Shown: positions 1 through 8,117 of the stretch, in pieces
Numbering within the stretch: position 1 is the first letter of the stretch
Layout of the letters: every line of letters begins with the position of its first letter
From: Pseudomonadota bacterium
GTDB lineage: Bacteria > Pseudomonadota > Gammaproteobacteria > Pseudomonadales > Pseudomonadaceae
DNA: 64,000 nucleotides
Reading direction: 5' to 3'
Assembly (NCBI GenBank): GCA_023431055.1
Contig: JAEYXX010000129.1
Span: 4,148-68,147, forward strand
Made by a program: the position numbers and the translations under genes
The notes under the pieces: generated by a model
The model's database searches: none
Seen by the model: only the letters and a program-made list of their open reading frames with translations
What the model was told of the DNA's origin: nothing

Positions 1-1
1 C

Positions 2-178
2 CGCGCCCATCGCGTTGGCCGCGCCGTGCGTGCCGGCAGCGTGTGGATCAACCAGTATGATGGTGGCGATATGACTGCGCCGTTCGGTGGTTTCAAGCAG
101 TCCGGCAACGGTCGCGACAAATCGCTGCATGCCTTCGACAAGTACACCGAGATCAAGGCCACCTGGATCAAGCTGTAG
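2..178 (+). CDS. Aldehyde dehydrogenase, C-terminal fragment (cut by window edge)
   Basis: Only the last 58 codons are present; the gene begins before the window. The visible part carries SVWINQYDGGDMTAPFGG and FKQSGNGRDKSLHAFDKYTE, the usual C-terminal end of NAD(P)-dependent aldehyde dehydrogenases of the gamma-glutamyl-aminobutyraldehyde (PuuC/KauB) branch, where the conserved PFGGFKQSG block lines the tetramer interface. The nearby FAD amine oxidase and PauR-like regulator fit polyamine catabolism, in which such an enzyme oxidises the aldehyde product. The exact substrate cannot be decided from this fragment. Confidence 0.85.
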   Translation, partial: RAHRVGRAVRAGSVWINQYDGGDMTAPFGGFKQSGNGRDKSLHAFDKYTEIKATWIKL

Positions 179-190
179 CGGTACCGGGAC

Positions 191-363
191 GATCTCCTGG
201 TCGTCGGCCATACGGCGTTGCGTCCTCGCTTTCAATGCTCACGTACTGCAGTACGCTGCGCTTGAAAGCTCCGGTGCGCCTGATTCGCTGGCGCTCACCC
301 TTCGGACCAGCCTTCGGCTGTTACTCCCGTTGGTCGTTGGTTCTGGCCTTAGCCCAGGAGATC
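191..363. mobile_element. MITE-like element, copy 1 (173 bp)
   Basis: The ends are inverted copies of GATCTCCTGG (191-200) and CCAGGAGATC (354-363); the next ten bases also pair partly, giving about 16 of 20. The interior, read on the minus strand, shares a block of about 58 bp (281-339) with the element at 8631-8688 and then continues with weaker similarity through the GAGCATT and GGCCGACGA segments. No transposase is encoded. The shared interior with different ends suggests a modular non-autonomous element. It lies between the dehydrogenase and the MFS gene. Confidence 0.7.
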
Positions 364-411
364 TTCATCGAGTTGCTTCCAGGCGAATATCTGTTTTAAA
401 CACTCCACTTG

Positions 412-446
412 CGGCCGGGTTCCCGAGGAGCCCGGCCGTTGTCTTT
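412..446 (+). terminator. Hairpin, possible rho-independent terminator
   Basis: CGGCCGGG at 412-419 pairs with CCCGGCCG at 431-438 around an 11-base loop and is followed by TTGTCTTT. The T-run is interrupted, so termination is plausible but weak. It would end transcription coming from the dehydrogenase side before the MFS gene. Confidence 0.4.
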
Positions 447-476
447 GCAGTGGCTCGTCTGCCAAGGAATTCACCA

Positions 477-1634
477 ATGCGTTGGGGTACCTATTTCGCC
501 GTGTGTGCGGCGGTCATCAGCATCGGCCTCGCGCTGGGCGTGACCATGCCGCTGGTGTCGCTGCGTCTGGAAAGCTGGGGCTACGACTCCTTCGCCATCG
601 GCGTAATGGCCGCGACTCCGGCTGTCGGTGTGCTGCTCGGTGCCTTGCTGGCCGGGCGCCTGGCGGCGCGCTTCGGCACCACCGCATTGATGCAGCTGTG
701 CCTGCTGCTCGGTGCAGTGTCGGTGGCCGGGCTGGCGCTGGTACAGAACTACGCGGTCTGGGTCGGCCTGCGCCTGTTCATCGGTGTGGCGCTGACCGTG
801 GTGTTCATCCTCGGCGAAAGCTGGATCAATCAACTCGCCGTGGAAAAATGGCGCGGCCGCCTGGTCGCCCTGTACGGCACGGGCTATGCCCTCAGCCAGC
901 TCAGTGGCCCCCTGCTGCTGACTGCGCTCGGCACGGCGACCGACCGGGGTTTCTGGACGGGCGTGTGCCTGCTGATCGGTGGCTCGCTGATCCTACTCGG
1001 GCGCACTGGCGCACCCCAGGTGGATGCGCACAGTGCCTCGGGGCGTGGCCTGCTGGTGTTCTGCCGCAAGCTGCCGGCTATCGCCTGGGCGGTGATGCTG
1101 TTCGCCGCCTTCGAGGCGATGATGCTGACCCTGTTGCCGATCTACGGCCTGCGCCAGGGCTTCACCCAGGAAGTGGCGCTGTTCATGGTCAGCGTGGTGG
1201 TGGTCGGCGATGCGGTGCTGCAGCTGCCCATCGGCTGGCTGGCCGACCGCATGTCGCGGCAATTGCTGTTCCGCGCCTGTGGCGTCGTGCTGCTGGTCTC
1301 CAGCCTGGCCATCCCACCGTTGCTGCACACGCCGGTGATCTGGCCGGTGTTCGTCGCCTTCGGTGCCAGTGCCGGCGGCCTGTTCACCTTGTCGCTGATC
1401 ATGATCGGCGAGCGTTATCGTGATGACGAGCTGGTGCGTGCCAATGCTCATGTCGCTCAGCTGTGGGGGCTGGGCTGCCTGATCGGGCCCCTGGCCACGG
1501 GCGCCGTCAGTCAGTGGCTGAGCGGCCATGCGCTGCCGCTGATGATGGCCACCGGTGCCCTGGTGTTCATTGTGCTGGCCAGTCAGCGCGGGGCCTTCAG
1601 CGAGATGCAGACGGCAGTCCCGGCTCGCTCTTGA
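477..1634 (+). CDS. MFS transporter, YcaD-like
   Basis: A 385-residue inner-membrane protein with about twelve hydrophobic segments, beginning MRWGTYFAVCAAVISIGLAL. The loop after helix 2 contains GRLAARFGTTALM, the GxLaDrxG-type A motif of major facilitator carriers, and the second half repeats it as GWLADRMSRQLL. The start at 477 has AAGGA nine bases upstream; the open frame extends to 87, but that part runs through the repeat at 191-363 and is not credible coding. The substrate is unknown. Similarity is to the small MFS group containing E. coli YcaD. It faces a convergent FAD oxidoreductase. Confidence 0.85.
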   Translation: MRWGTYFAVCAAVISIGLALGVTMPLVSLRLESWGYDSFAIGVMAATPAVGVLLGALLAGRLAARFGTTALMQLCLLLGAVSVAGLALVQNYAVWVGLRLFIGVALTVVFILGESWINQLAVEKWRGRLVALYGTGYALSQLSGPLLLTALGTATDRGFWTGVCLLIGGSLILLGRTGAPQVDAHSASGRGLLVFCRKLPAIAWAVMLFAAFEAMMLTLLPIYGLRQGFTQEVALFMVSVVVVGDAVLQLPIGWLADRMSRQLLFRACGVVLLVSSLAIPPLLHTPVIWPVFVAFGASAGGLFTLSLIMIGERYRDDELVRANAHVAQLWGLGCLIGPLATGAVSQWLSGHALPLMMATGALVFIVLASQRGAFSEMQTAVPARS

Positions 1635-1643
1635 GACCTCTGG

Positions 1644-2957
1644 TCAGAGCACTTCCTTCAGTCGATGCCAGAGCATGCCCAGCGCCAGCAGCGGCGAGCG
1701 CAGGTGCTTGCCGCCGGGGAAGGTCATGTGCGGGACCTGGGCGAACAGATCGAAGCCCCGGCTTTCCTGTCCGGCGATGGCCTCGGCGAGCAACTTGCCG
1801 GCCAGGTGCGTGGCGTTGACGCCATGCCCGGCATAGGCCTGGGCGTGGAACACGTTGGGCTGATCCTTGAGTCGGCCGATCTGCGGCAGGCGGTTGGCGC
1901 CGATGCCGATCATCCCGCCCCACTGGAAGTCGACACGCACGTTGCCCAGCTGCGGGAAAACCTTGAGCATCTTCGGCCGCATATAGGCGGCGATGTCGGC
2001 CGGATCGCGCCCGGAATAGTGGCAGGCACCACCGAACAGCAGGCGACGGTCGGCCGAGAGACGGTAGTAGTCGACGGTCACGCGCTGGTCGCACAGCGCC
2101 ATGTTCTGCGGAATCAGCTGGCGCGCCTGTTCCTCCGACAGTTGCTCGGTGGCGATGATATAGCTGCCGGCCGGTAGCACCTTGCCGCTAAGCGTCGGGT
2201 TGAGACCGTTGATATAGGCATTGCAGGCCAGCACCAGGTACTTGGCACGCACTTGGCCCTGGGCGGTGTGCACGCGCACCTCGTTGCCGTAGTCGATGCG
2301 TGTCACCGGCGAGTCTTCGAACAGCTGCACGCCGAGCGACTGGGCGGCAGCGGCTTCGCCGAGCGCCAGGTTGAGCGGGTGCAGGTGGCCAGAGCCCATG
2401 TCGATCATGGCACCGTGATAGTTGTCGGAGCCGACCACTTCGTGGATGCGCTCCTTCGGCACCATGCGCAGTTCGTGACGATAGCCGAGGCTTTCCAGCT
2501 CGGCCTTGTCTTCGGCGAAGCCTTCCATGTGCGCCGGCTTGTTGGCCAGGTCGCAGTAGCCCCAGGTCAGATCGCAATCGATCTGGTACTGGGCGACGCG
2601 TGCGCGCACGATCTCCACCGCCTCCAGGCCCATCAGCTTGAACTGACGCACGCCGTCCTTACCGACCACCGATTCGAACTGTTCGACATCATGGCCAACG
2701 CCGCGAATCAGCTGCCCGCCGTTGCGCCCGCTGGCGCCCCAGCCGATCTTGCGCGCCTCCAGCAGCGCCACCGACAGGCCTTTCTGGGCCAGCTCAATGG
2801 CGGTGTTCAGGCCGCTGAAACCGCCACCGACGATGCACACGTCCACCTGCAGCTCACCGCCCAGGGGCGGGTAGGCCTGCTGGCGATTGACGCTGGCGGC
2901 GTAATAGGAAGCGGCATGCTGCGGGCTGTGGACGGGCTGGTGAACGCGGGCGTTCAT
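1644..2957 (-). CDS. FAD-dependent amine/amino-acid oxidoreductase (PuuB/PauB type)
   Basis: The 437-residue DAO-family flavoprotein has the N-terminal dinucleotide motif VCIVGGGFSGLNTAIELA and the following ALLEARKIGWGASGRNGGQ, which in the gamma-glutamylputrescine oxidase (PuuB/OrdL) group surrounds the FAD. It probably oxidises a glutamylated polyamine or similar secondary amine to an aldehyde that the neighbouring aldehyde dehydrogenase could take. P. aeruginosa carries a PauB-type oxidase in this position next to the dad genes, as I recall. The start at 2957 is preceded by AGGA on the minus strand; the 23 upstream in-frame codons are rejected. The precise substrate is inferred only. Confidence 0.85.
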   Translation of the reverse strand: MNARVHQPVHSPQHAASYYAASVNRQQAYPPLGGELQVDVCIVGGGFSGLNTAIELAQKGLSVALLEARKIGWGASGRNGGQLIRGVGHDVEQFESVVGKDGVRQFKLMGLEAVEIVRARVAQYQIDCDLTWGYCDLANKPAHMEGFAEDKAELESLGYRHELRMVPKERIHEVVGSDNYHGAMIDMGSGHLHPLNLALGEAAAAQSLGVQLFEDSPVTRIDYGNEVRVHTAQGQVRAKYLVLACNAYINGLNPTLSGKVLPAGSYIIATEQLSEEQARQLIPQNMALCDQRVTVDYYRLSADRRLLFGGACHYSGRDPADIAAYMRPKMLKVFPQLGNVRVDFQWGGMIGIGANRLPQIGRLKDQPNVFHAQAYAGHGVNATHLAGKLLAEAIAGQESRGFDLFAQVPHMTFPGGKHLRSPLLALGMLWHRLKEVL

Positions 2958-3035
2958 GTGCGAAATCCTGATTTTGTTGTGTGGAAAATTCAACGCAGCA
3001 TAAGCGCGTGATCCGTCCGGCGCCAAGAGGCCAGC

Positions 3036-3058
3036 GGAAAAAAGCGGGATTTCCCGCT
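3036..3058 (-). promoter_or_regulatory. Palindrome followed by T-run upstream of the amine oxidase
   Basis: AGCGGGA (3043-3049) and TCCCGCT (3052-3058) are perfectly complementary around two bases. Read on the minus strand, towards the oxidase, the palindrome is followed by six T. It lies about 80 bases upstream of the oxidase start, so it could be an operator or an attenuator-like leader hairpin. Neither role is shown. Confidence 0.35.
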
Positions 3059-3182
3059 AGTTGTCGCGGGATCGCCAAGGTCGTGCGCATCACGCTCTCG
3101 CAGCAGTTCCCGGATTGCATCGGGCTACGCCTGGTTTGCTGGGGCGCTGTAAACTGCCAACTTCGTATCAGGGCGCCCGAGC

Positions 3183-3536
3183 ATGAGCTGCACCGACCGC
3201 AAGATCGACCACCTGCGCCGCCAGATCCCGCGCTTCGACTGTGTGCCCGGTTGCCACGATTGTTGCGGGCCGGTCACGGCTTCGTCCGAGGAGCTGGCGC
3301 GTCTGCCGGTCAAGAGCGATGCCGAGCACGATGCGGCGCTGGCCGAATACAACTGCGTGCATCTGGGGCCCAACGGCTGCGAGGTGTATGACCAGCGACC
3401 GTTGATCTGTCGCCTGTTCGGCACCACACCGAACCTGCCGTGCCCGCATGGCCGCGGGCCGGAGCAGCCGATCGAGCCGGCAGTGGAGCGCCAGGTACAT
3501 CGGCTGATCGCCACCACTCGGCAGCGGCTTTTGTAG
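3183..3536 (+). CDS. YkgJ family cysteine-cluster protein
   Basis: A 117-residue protein with nine cysteines: C3, C20, C24, C27 and C28 in a CxxxCxxCC cluster, then C58, C66 in GCEVYDQRPLICRLFGT, C75 and C86. This is the CxxxCxxCC / YxxRPxxCR pattern of the YkgJ/FliB-like zinc or iron-sulfur binding family (PF03692), whose function is not settled. It stands alone between two minus-strand genes. Its stop codon TAG (3534-3536) is also the first triplet of the TAGGGTGG repeat that follows, so the repeat seems to have landed at or inside the original gene end. Confidence 0.85.
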   Translation: MSCTDRKIDHLRRQIPRFDCVPGCHDCCGPVTASSEELARLPVKSDAEHDAALAEYNCVHLGPNGCEVYDQRPLICRLFGTTPNLPCPHGRGPEQPIEPAVERQVHRLIATTRQRLL

Positions 3537-3655
3537 GGTGGCCGGGCGGCGATCCGCTTTAGCTCACGCTGACCGCCGTTGGTGGGCTAAAGCCCACCCT
3601 ACGGGATCTTTGCACCAGCTAGTAGGGTGGATAACGCGAAGCTTATCCACCAATG
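3533..3655. repeat. GTAGGGTGGGC-type inverted repeats, locus 1
   Basis: GTAGGGTGG at 3533 is answered by an inverted CCCACCCTAC at about 3593-3602, enclosing about 50 bases that include GCCGGGCGGCGATCCGC. A further GTAGGGTGGAT with inverted ATCCACC follows at about 3622-3651. Related units occur at 12345-12459 and 57903-58070. Confidence 0.7.
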
Positions 3656-3693
3656 GCCGCTTTTCAACTTGAGGCTTGCCGCTTGCAGCCACC

Positions 3694-4182
3694 TCATTCC
3701 GGCACTGGCAGCGCCAGGCTCTCCTTCACTTCTTCCATGACGATGTAGCTCTTCGACTCGCGCACATGCGGCAGCTTGAGCAGGATGTCGCCGAGCAGCT
3801 TGCGGTAGCTGGCCATCTCGTTGATGCGTGCCTTTACCAGGTAGTCGAAGTCGCCGGAGACCAGGTGGCATTCCAGCACGTGCGGCAGCTTGAGTACGGC
3901 GCGGCGAAACTCCTCGAAGGTGTCGCCGGATTTGTAGTCCAGGCTGATCTCGACGAACACCAGCAGGTTGGCCTTGAGGTGCTGCGGATTGAGGCGGGCG
4001 TGGTAGCCCATGATGATGCCTTCGCGCTCCAGGCGGCGTACGCGCTCGGTGCAGGGCGTGGTCGACAGCCCCACGCGCTCGCCCAGTTCGGTGAAGCTGA
4101 TGCGCCCGTCCTCCTGCAGGATGCGGAGGATGTTGCGGTCGATCTTGTCCAGTTCACGACGGCTTTGATGCTGGGTTCTCAT
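3694..4182 (-). CDS. dadR: Lrp/AsnC family regulator of alanine catabolism (DadR)
   Basis: A 162-residue Lrp/AsnC protein: an N-terminal AsnC helix-turn-helix (LDKIDRNILRILQEDGRISF, then GLSTTPCTERVRRLEREG) and a C-terminal RAM/ligand domain containing VSGDFDYLVKARI. It is transcribed divergently from dadA. In Pseudomonas the homologous DadR/Lrp activates dadAX in response to L-alanine, and the placement is the same here. The start at 4182 gives the family's usual length; the much longer open frame running through dadA to 6225 is a shadow. The name rests on homology plus position. Confidence 0.9.
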   Translation of the reverse strand: MRTQHQSRRELDKIDRNILRILQEDGRISFTELGERVGLSTTPCTERVRRLEREGIIMGYHARLNPQHLKANLLVFVEISLDYKSGDTFEEFRRAVLKLPHVLECHLVSGDFDYLVKARINEMASYRKLLGDILLKLPHVRESKSYIVMEEVKESLALPVPE

Positions 4183-4338
4183 GGGGAATCCGCCTCTGCA
4201 AAACGGCTTTTTGCCAAGAATTCTCGCCAAATATAGCTGTGTATATGGTGAAAAGCACTGCGCGGCTCTTCCTATACTGCGCCCATCGACAACAATGGCC
4301 TGTAACGCACGCGCTCTGGGCGCGGCGGGGAGAAAAAC
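4183..4338. promoter_or_regulatory. dadR-dadA divergent control region
   Basis: This 156-base gap must hold promoters for both directions and the DadR sites. It contains an AT-rich patch, CCAAATATAGCTGTGTATATGG (about 4227-4248), unusual for this GC-rich DNA and typical of Lrp-family targets. TATACT at 4273-4278 is a candidate dadA -10 box, without a convincing -35. Assignment of individual sites is inference. Confidence 0.5.
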
Positions 4339-5637
4339 ATGCGTGTTCTGGTTCTCGGCAGCGGTGTGATTGGTACCGCCAGTGCTTACTACCTCGCCCG
4401 TCAGGGCTTCGAGGTGGTGGTGGTCGACCGCCAGGACGGCCCGGCGCTGGAAACCAGCTTCGCCAACGCTGGCCAGGTTTCCCCCGGCTACGCCTCGCCC
4501 TGGGCTGCCCCCGGCGTGCCGCTGAAGGCCATCAAGTGGCTGCTGCAGAAACACGCTCCGCTGGCGATCAAGGCCACCGGTGACGTCGACCAGTACCTGT
4601 GGATGGCGCAGATGCTGCGCAACTGCACCGCCAGCCGCTATGCGATCAACAAGGAGCGCATGGTGCGTCTGTCCGAGTACAGCCGCGATTGCCTCGACGA
4701 GCTGCGTGCGGAAACCGGCATCGCCTACGAAGGCCGCCAGCTTGGCACCACCCAGCTGTTCCGCACCCAGGCCCAGGTCGATGCCGCTGCCAAGGACATC
4801 GCCGTACTGGAAGCCTCGGGTGTACCGTTCGAACTGCTCGACCGCGACGGCATCGCCCGCGTCGAGCCGGCCCTGGCGGGCGTCAAGCATAAGCTGGCCG
4901 GTGCCCTGCGCCTGCCCAACGACCAGACCGGCGACTGCCAGATGTTCACCACCAAGCTGGCGGACATGGCCAAGGCGCTCGGCGTCGAGTTCCGTTTCGG
5001 CCAGAACATCCAGCGCCTGGACGCCGTGGGCGACCGCATCAATGGCGTGTGGATCGACGGCAAGCTGGAAACGGCTGATCGCTACGTGCTCGCCCTCGGT
5101 AGCTACAGCCCGCAGCTGCTCAAGCCGCTGGGCGTGCGCGCCCCGGTCTACCCGCTCAAGGGCTACTCGCTGACCGTACCGATCACCAACGCCGACATGG
5201 CGCCGACCTCGACCATTCTCGACGAGACTTACAAGGTCGCCATCACCCGTTTCGATGGCCGTATCCGCGTCGGTGGCATGGCCGAGATCGCCGGTTTCGA
5301 TCTGTCGCTCAACCCGCGTCGCCGCGAAACTCTGGAGATGATCACTGCCGATCTCTATCCGGAAGGTGGCGATCTGCAACGTGCCGATTTCTGGACCGGC
5401 TTGCGCCCGGCCACGCCCGATGGCACGCCGATCGTAGGGGGCACCGCCTTCCGCAACCTGTTCCTCAACACCGGCCACGGCACCCTGGGCTGGACAATGG
5501 CCTGCGGTTCCGGTCGTCTGCTCGCCGATCTGATGGCCAACAAGCGTCCGCAGATCAGCGCCGATGGACTGGATATCTCGCGTTACTCGCGCAAGGCGCG
5601 TGAAGTGCAAGCTGCACCGCAGCCGCTGCGCACCTGA
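4339..5637 (+). CDS. dadA: D-amino acid dehydrogenase small subunit
   Basis: The 432-residue membrane-associated flavoprotein oxidises D-alanine and other D-amino acids to keto acids, passing electrons to the respiratory chain. The N-terminus has the FAD motif [20 protein letters not shown] and then [20 protein letters not shown], diagnostic of DadA. The C-terminal [19 protein letters not shown] closes the FAD site. Length matches the family. GGGGAGAAAAAC precedes the start. It leads the dadA-RidA-dadX set: DadX makes D-alanine, DadA oxidises it, and a RidA protein would remove the imine intermediate. Confidence 0.96.
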   Translation: MRVLVLGSGVIGTASAYYLARQGFEVVVVDRQDGPALETSFANAGQVSPGYASPWAAPGVPLKAIKWLLQKHAPLAIKATGDVDQYLWMAQMLRNCTASRYAINKERMVRLSEYSRDCLDELRAETGIAYEGRQLGTTQLFRTQAQVDAAAKDIAVLEASGVPFELLDRDGIARVEPALAGVKHKLAGALRLPNDQTGDCQMFTTKLADMAKALGVEFRFGQNIQRLDAVGDRINGVWIDGKLETADRYVLALGSYSPQLLKPLGVRAPVYPLKGYSLTVPITNADMAPTSTILDETYKVAITRFDGRIRVGGMAEIAGFDLSLNPRRRETLEMITADLYPEGGDLQRADFWTGLRPATPDGTPIVGGTAFRNLFLNTGHGTLGWTMACGSGRLLADLMANKRPQISADGLDISRYSRKAREVQAAPQPLRT

Positions 5638-5676
5638 TAGCCTTCGCGCTTTCGCACTCCAAGGAGCTTTAGCTTT

Positions 5677-6024
5677 ATGTCGATTCAGCGCCTGCATGTG
5701 GCCAAACGCTACAGCGAAGTGGTGATCCACAACGGCACGATTTACCTCGCCGGTCAGTTGGCCGATGACTTCGACGGCGACATCCGCGAGCAGACCCGCC
5801 AGACCCTGGCCAACATCGACAAGATGCTGGCCGAGGGTGGCAGCGACAAGAGCAAGATCCTCTCGCTGACCATCTTCCTCAAGGACATGGCCGACTACGA
5901 CGGCCTCAACGCCGAGTACGACGCCTGGGTCGCCGACGGCCATGCACCGGCGCGAGCCTGCGTCGAGGCGAAGATGTACAAGCCCGAAGTGCTGGTGGAA
6001 ATGTGCGTGGTGGCTGCCGTCTGA
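5677..6024 (+). CDS. RidA family enamine/imine deaminase-like protein
   Basis: A 115-residue YjgF/YER057c/UK114 protein. It starts MSIQRLHVAKRYSEVVIHNG and contains LAGQLADDF, the (I)RKNVVxxLxDMADFxxMN-like stretch SLTIFLKDMADYDGLN, and the end HAPARACVEAKMYKPEVLVE with the Arg of the RxxxExxxL signature. RidA proteins hydrolyse reactive 2-imino acids made by amino-acid oxidases and PLP enzymes. Its place 39 bases after dadA fits detoxification of DadA's imine product. A clear AAGGAG precedes the start. The homologue between dadA and dadX is conserved in Pseudomonas. Confidence 0.92.
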   Translation: MSIQRLHVAKRYSEVVIHNGTIYLAGQLADDFDGDIREQTRQTLANIDKMLAEGGSDKSKILSLTIFLKDMADYDGLNAEYDAWVADGHAPARACVEAKMYKPEVLVEMCVVAAV

Positions 6025-6050
6025 GGCAGTCACTGTAGCGGACAGTTTTT

Positions 6051-6130
6051 GCGGGCCGCCATCCCTGGCGGCCGCCCTTACGGGCCGTCGCAGAGCGACG
6101 TCAAAAATTGTTCCAGACAATGTTTTGTGT
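6051..6130 (-). repeat. GGAACAATTTTTGACGTCGC-type element, copy A
   Basis: Read on the minus strand this stretch aligns with 48176-48250 over its whole length. Both have a short AT-rich inverted repeat at one end (here CATTGT-CTGGA-ACAAT), then TTTTTGACGTCGC, GCGACGGCCCG and GGCGGCCGCCAGGGATGGCGG. The copies differ at roughly a fifth of positions and by small indels. It lies just after the RidA gene and before its terminator. Confidence 0.65.
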
Positions 6131-6140
6131 TGGCTTCTCG

Positions 6141-6167
6141 CCCGGCTCCCCGCCGGGCTTTTTTTTA
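6141..6167 (+). terminator. Rho-independent terminator after RidA gene
   Basis: CCCGGC, a TCCCC loop and GCCGGG are followed by CTTTTTTTTAT, a strong stem with eight consecutive T. It separates dadA-RidA from dadX, so dadX is either partly read through or has its own promoter in the 110 bases that follow. Confidence 0.85.
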
Positions 6168-6172
6168 TACCG

Positions 6173-6235
6173 CGTAGCCCGGATGCAATCCGGGGCTCTG
6201 GCAACGAGTCATCCCCGGATTTCATCCGGGCTACG
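6173..6235. repeat. REP-type palindromic pair (CGTAGCCCGGATG family)
   Basis: CGTAGCCCGGATGCAATCC (6173 on) is answered by its inverted form ending GGATTTCATCCGGGCTACG at 6235, separated by about 17 bases. The same unit appears at 11720, 16443 and 26408. Confidence 0.85.
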
Positions 6236-6278
6236 GAAATACGATCGCCTCAGCGAAACGATTGAGAGATAACGAACC

Positions 6279-7352
6279 ATGCGCCCTGCCCGTGCCCTTA
6301 TCGACCTAGACGCCTTGCGTCACAACTACCAACTGGCCCGCGAACTCAGCGGCGCCCGCGCCCTGGCCGTGGTCAAGGCCGATGCCTACGGGCATGGCGC
6401 GGTGCGTTGCGCACAGGCGCTGGAGAGCGAGGCCGACGGCTTTGCCGTGGCCTGCATCGAAGAGGCGCTGGTACTGCGCGAAGCGGGCATTCGCGCGCCG
6501 ATCCTGCTGCTCGAAGGCTTCTTCGAGGCTGATGAGCTGGCGCTGATCGACCAGCATGACCTGTGGTGCGTGATTCATGCGCAGTGGCAGATCGAGGCTA
6601 TCGAGCAGGCCCAACTGAGCAAGCCGCTGACCGCGTGGCTCAAACTCGACAGCGGTATGCACCGCGTCGGCCTGCATCCGAGCGAATATCAGCAGGCCTA
6701 CCGTCGTCTGCTGGCCAGCGGCAAGGTCAGCAAGATCGTGCTGATGAGCCACTTCGCCCGTGCCGACGAGCCCGAGTGCGGGCGTACCGCCGAGCAGCTG
6801 GCGGTGTTCCAGCAGGCGCGCGAAGGCCTGGCCGCCGAGGTCAGCCTGCGCAATTCGCCGGCCGTGCTTGGCTGGCCCCAGGTGCCCAGCGACTGGGTGC
6901 GCCCCGGCATCATGCTGTACGGCGCCACGCCGTTCGAGCAGGCTCAGGAGCAGGCTGCGCGTTTGCTCCCGGTGATGACCCTGGAGTCGAAGGTCATCAG
7001 CGTGCGCGAACTGCCCGCCGGCGAGCCCGTGGGTTACGGTGCACGCTTCGTCAGTGAGCGACCGACTCGTGTCGGTGTGGTCGCGATGGGTTATGCCGAT
7101 GGCTATCCGCGTCATGCACCGACTGGCACGCCGGTGATGGTGGACGGCCAACCGACTCGCCTGATCGGCCGTGTGTCGATGGACATGCTCACCGTTGACC
7201 TCACCGACCTGCCACAGGCGGGTCTGGGCAGCCGTGTCGAGCTGTGGGGCAAGCAGGTGCTGGCCAGCGATGTGGCCATGGCCGCGGACAGCATCCCCTA
7301 TCAGATTTTCTGCAACCTGCGGCGGGTACCGCTGCTCTATCTCGGGGGCTGA
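6279..7352 (+). CDS. dadX: Catabolic alanine racemase
   Basis: A 357-residue fold-type III PLP enzyme interconverting L- and D-alanine. The PLP lysine is K33 in [12 protein letters not shown], and the second catalytic base is Y253 in [17 protein letters not shown] and [12 protein letters not shown] are further family blocks. Proximity to dadA and dadR marks it as the catabolic enzyme (DadX) rather than the biosynthetic Alr. A terminator and a REP pair lie between it and the RidA gene, so expression may not be strictly co-operonic with dadA. The start has GAGAGATAAC upstream. Confidence 0.95.
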   Translation: MRPARALIDLDALRHNYQLARELSGARALAVVKADAYGHGAVRCAQALESEADGFAVACIEEALVLREAGIRAPILLLEGFFEADELALIDQHDLWCVIHAQWQIEAIEQAQLSKPLTAWLKLDSGMHRVGLHPSEYQQAYRRLLASGKVSKIVLMSHFARADEPECGRTAEQLAVFQQAREGLAAEVSLRNSPAVLGWPQVPSDWVRPGIMLYGATPFEQAQEQAARLLPVMTLESKVISVRELPAGEPVGYGARFVSERPTRVGVVAMGYADGYPRHAPTGTPVMVDGQPTRLIGRVSMDMLTVDLTDLPQAGLGSRVELWGKQVLASDVAMAADSIPYQIFCNLRRVPLLYLGG

Positions 7353-7411
7353 TTCGACCGGCTGTAGAAGAGCATGAACGCAAGTGTTGTAAATTCCGAA
7401 CGCTATGCCAT

Positions 7412-7432
7412 GATACGGACACTTTCCGTATC
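7412..7432. promoter_or_regulatory. Perfect inverted repeat at the pauR promoter, candidate operator
   Basis: GATACGGA (7412-7419) and TCCGTATC (7425-7432) are exact reverse complements around CACTT, 23 bases before the TTG start of the regulator. TTGTAA at 7387-7392 and CATGAT at 7409-7414 (16-base spacer) could be its -35 and -10, which would place the repeat over the -10. This layout suits negative autoregulation. The promoter and the bound protein are inference. Confidence 0.5.
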
Positions 7433-7455
7433 ACTCCCAGAGGGGGACCCCAGCA

Positions 7456-8004
7456 TTGGACGTCGGCGTTCGACTGCAATCGATTCGTAAGCTCAAAGGT
7501 CTTTCCCAGCGTGAGCTCGCCAAGCGCGCGGGCGTCACCAACAGCACCATTTCCATGATCGAGAAGAACAGCGTAAGCCCCTCGATCAGCTCGCTGAAAA
7601 AGGTGCTGAGCGGTATTCCCATGTCGCTGGTGGAGTTCTTCTCCCTCGACATGGAGCAGGAGAACCAGGTTCAGGTGGTCTACCGGGCCTCCGAGCTGAC
7701 CGATATCTGCAGTGGCGCGATCACCATGAAACTGATCGGCAAGGCCCATCCGAGCCGTGCCATTTCCTTCCTCGACGAAACCTACCCGGCCGGCACCGAC
7801 ACCGGTGACGAAATGTATGCCCACGAGGGCGAGGAAGCCGGCATGCTGGTCGAAGGCAAGCTGGAGCTGACCGTGGGCAACGAGGTGTTCATCCTCGAGC
7901 CGGGCGACAGCTACTACTTCGAGAGCAGCAAGCCGCACCGCTTCCGCAACCCGTTCGATGTACCGGCGCGACTGATCAGCGCCACTACGCCAGCGAACTT
8001 CTGA
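7456..8004 (+). CDS. pauR: XRE-cupin regulator, PauR-like
   Basis: A 182-residue two-domain regulator: an N-terminal HTH_3 domain (residues about 1-60, with GLSQRELAKRAGVTNSTISM) and a C-terminal cupin sensor domain (about 110-178, with EEAGMLVEGKLELTVGNEVF). The start is TTG, supported by GAGGGGG about ten bases upstream and by homologous proteins beginning MDVG. The P. aeruginosa protein in this position, PauR, represses polyamine-catabolic genes; the amine oxidase and aldehyde dehydrogenase at the left edge are obvious candidate targets. A perfect inverted repeat lies just upstream. Confidence 0.88.
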   Translation: MDVGVRLQSIRKLKGLSQRELAKRAGVTNSTISMIEKNSVSPSISSLKKVLSGIPMSLVEFFSLDMEQENQVQVVYRASELTDICSGAITMKLIGKAHPSRAISFLDETYPAGTDTGDEMYAHEGEEAGMLVEGKLELTVGNEVFILEPGDSYYFESSKPHRFRNPFDVPARLISATTPANF

Positions 8005-8117
8005 TCAATAACCCTGCGACAATATGGGTTGTTTCGGCCAGGCCCGCTTGCCGTTATACTGTCGCCCGCTCGCGAATCCGTGGCCGCGGGCGTGACTAGC
8101 CACGAAGAGGGTGTACC

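Noticed and set aside
87..476. N-terminal extension of the MFS transporter to 87
   Set aside because: It overlaps the dehydrogenase end and crosses the mobile element and a hairpin; the ATG at 477 has a ribosome site and begins a transmembrane helix.
3694..6225. An 843-codon minus-strand open frame through dadA and the RidA gene
   Set aside because: Only its last 162 codons (3694-4182) are a recognisable protein, DadR. The rest is the GC-rich antisense of dadA and the RidA gene.
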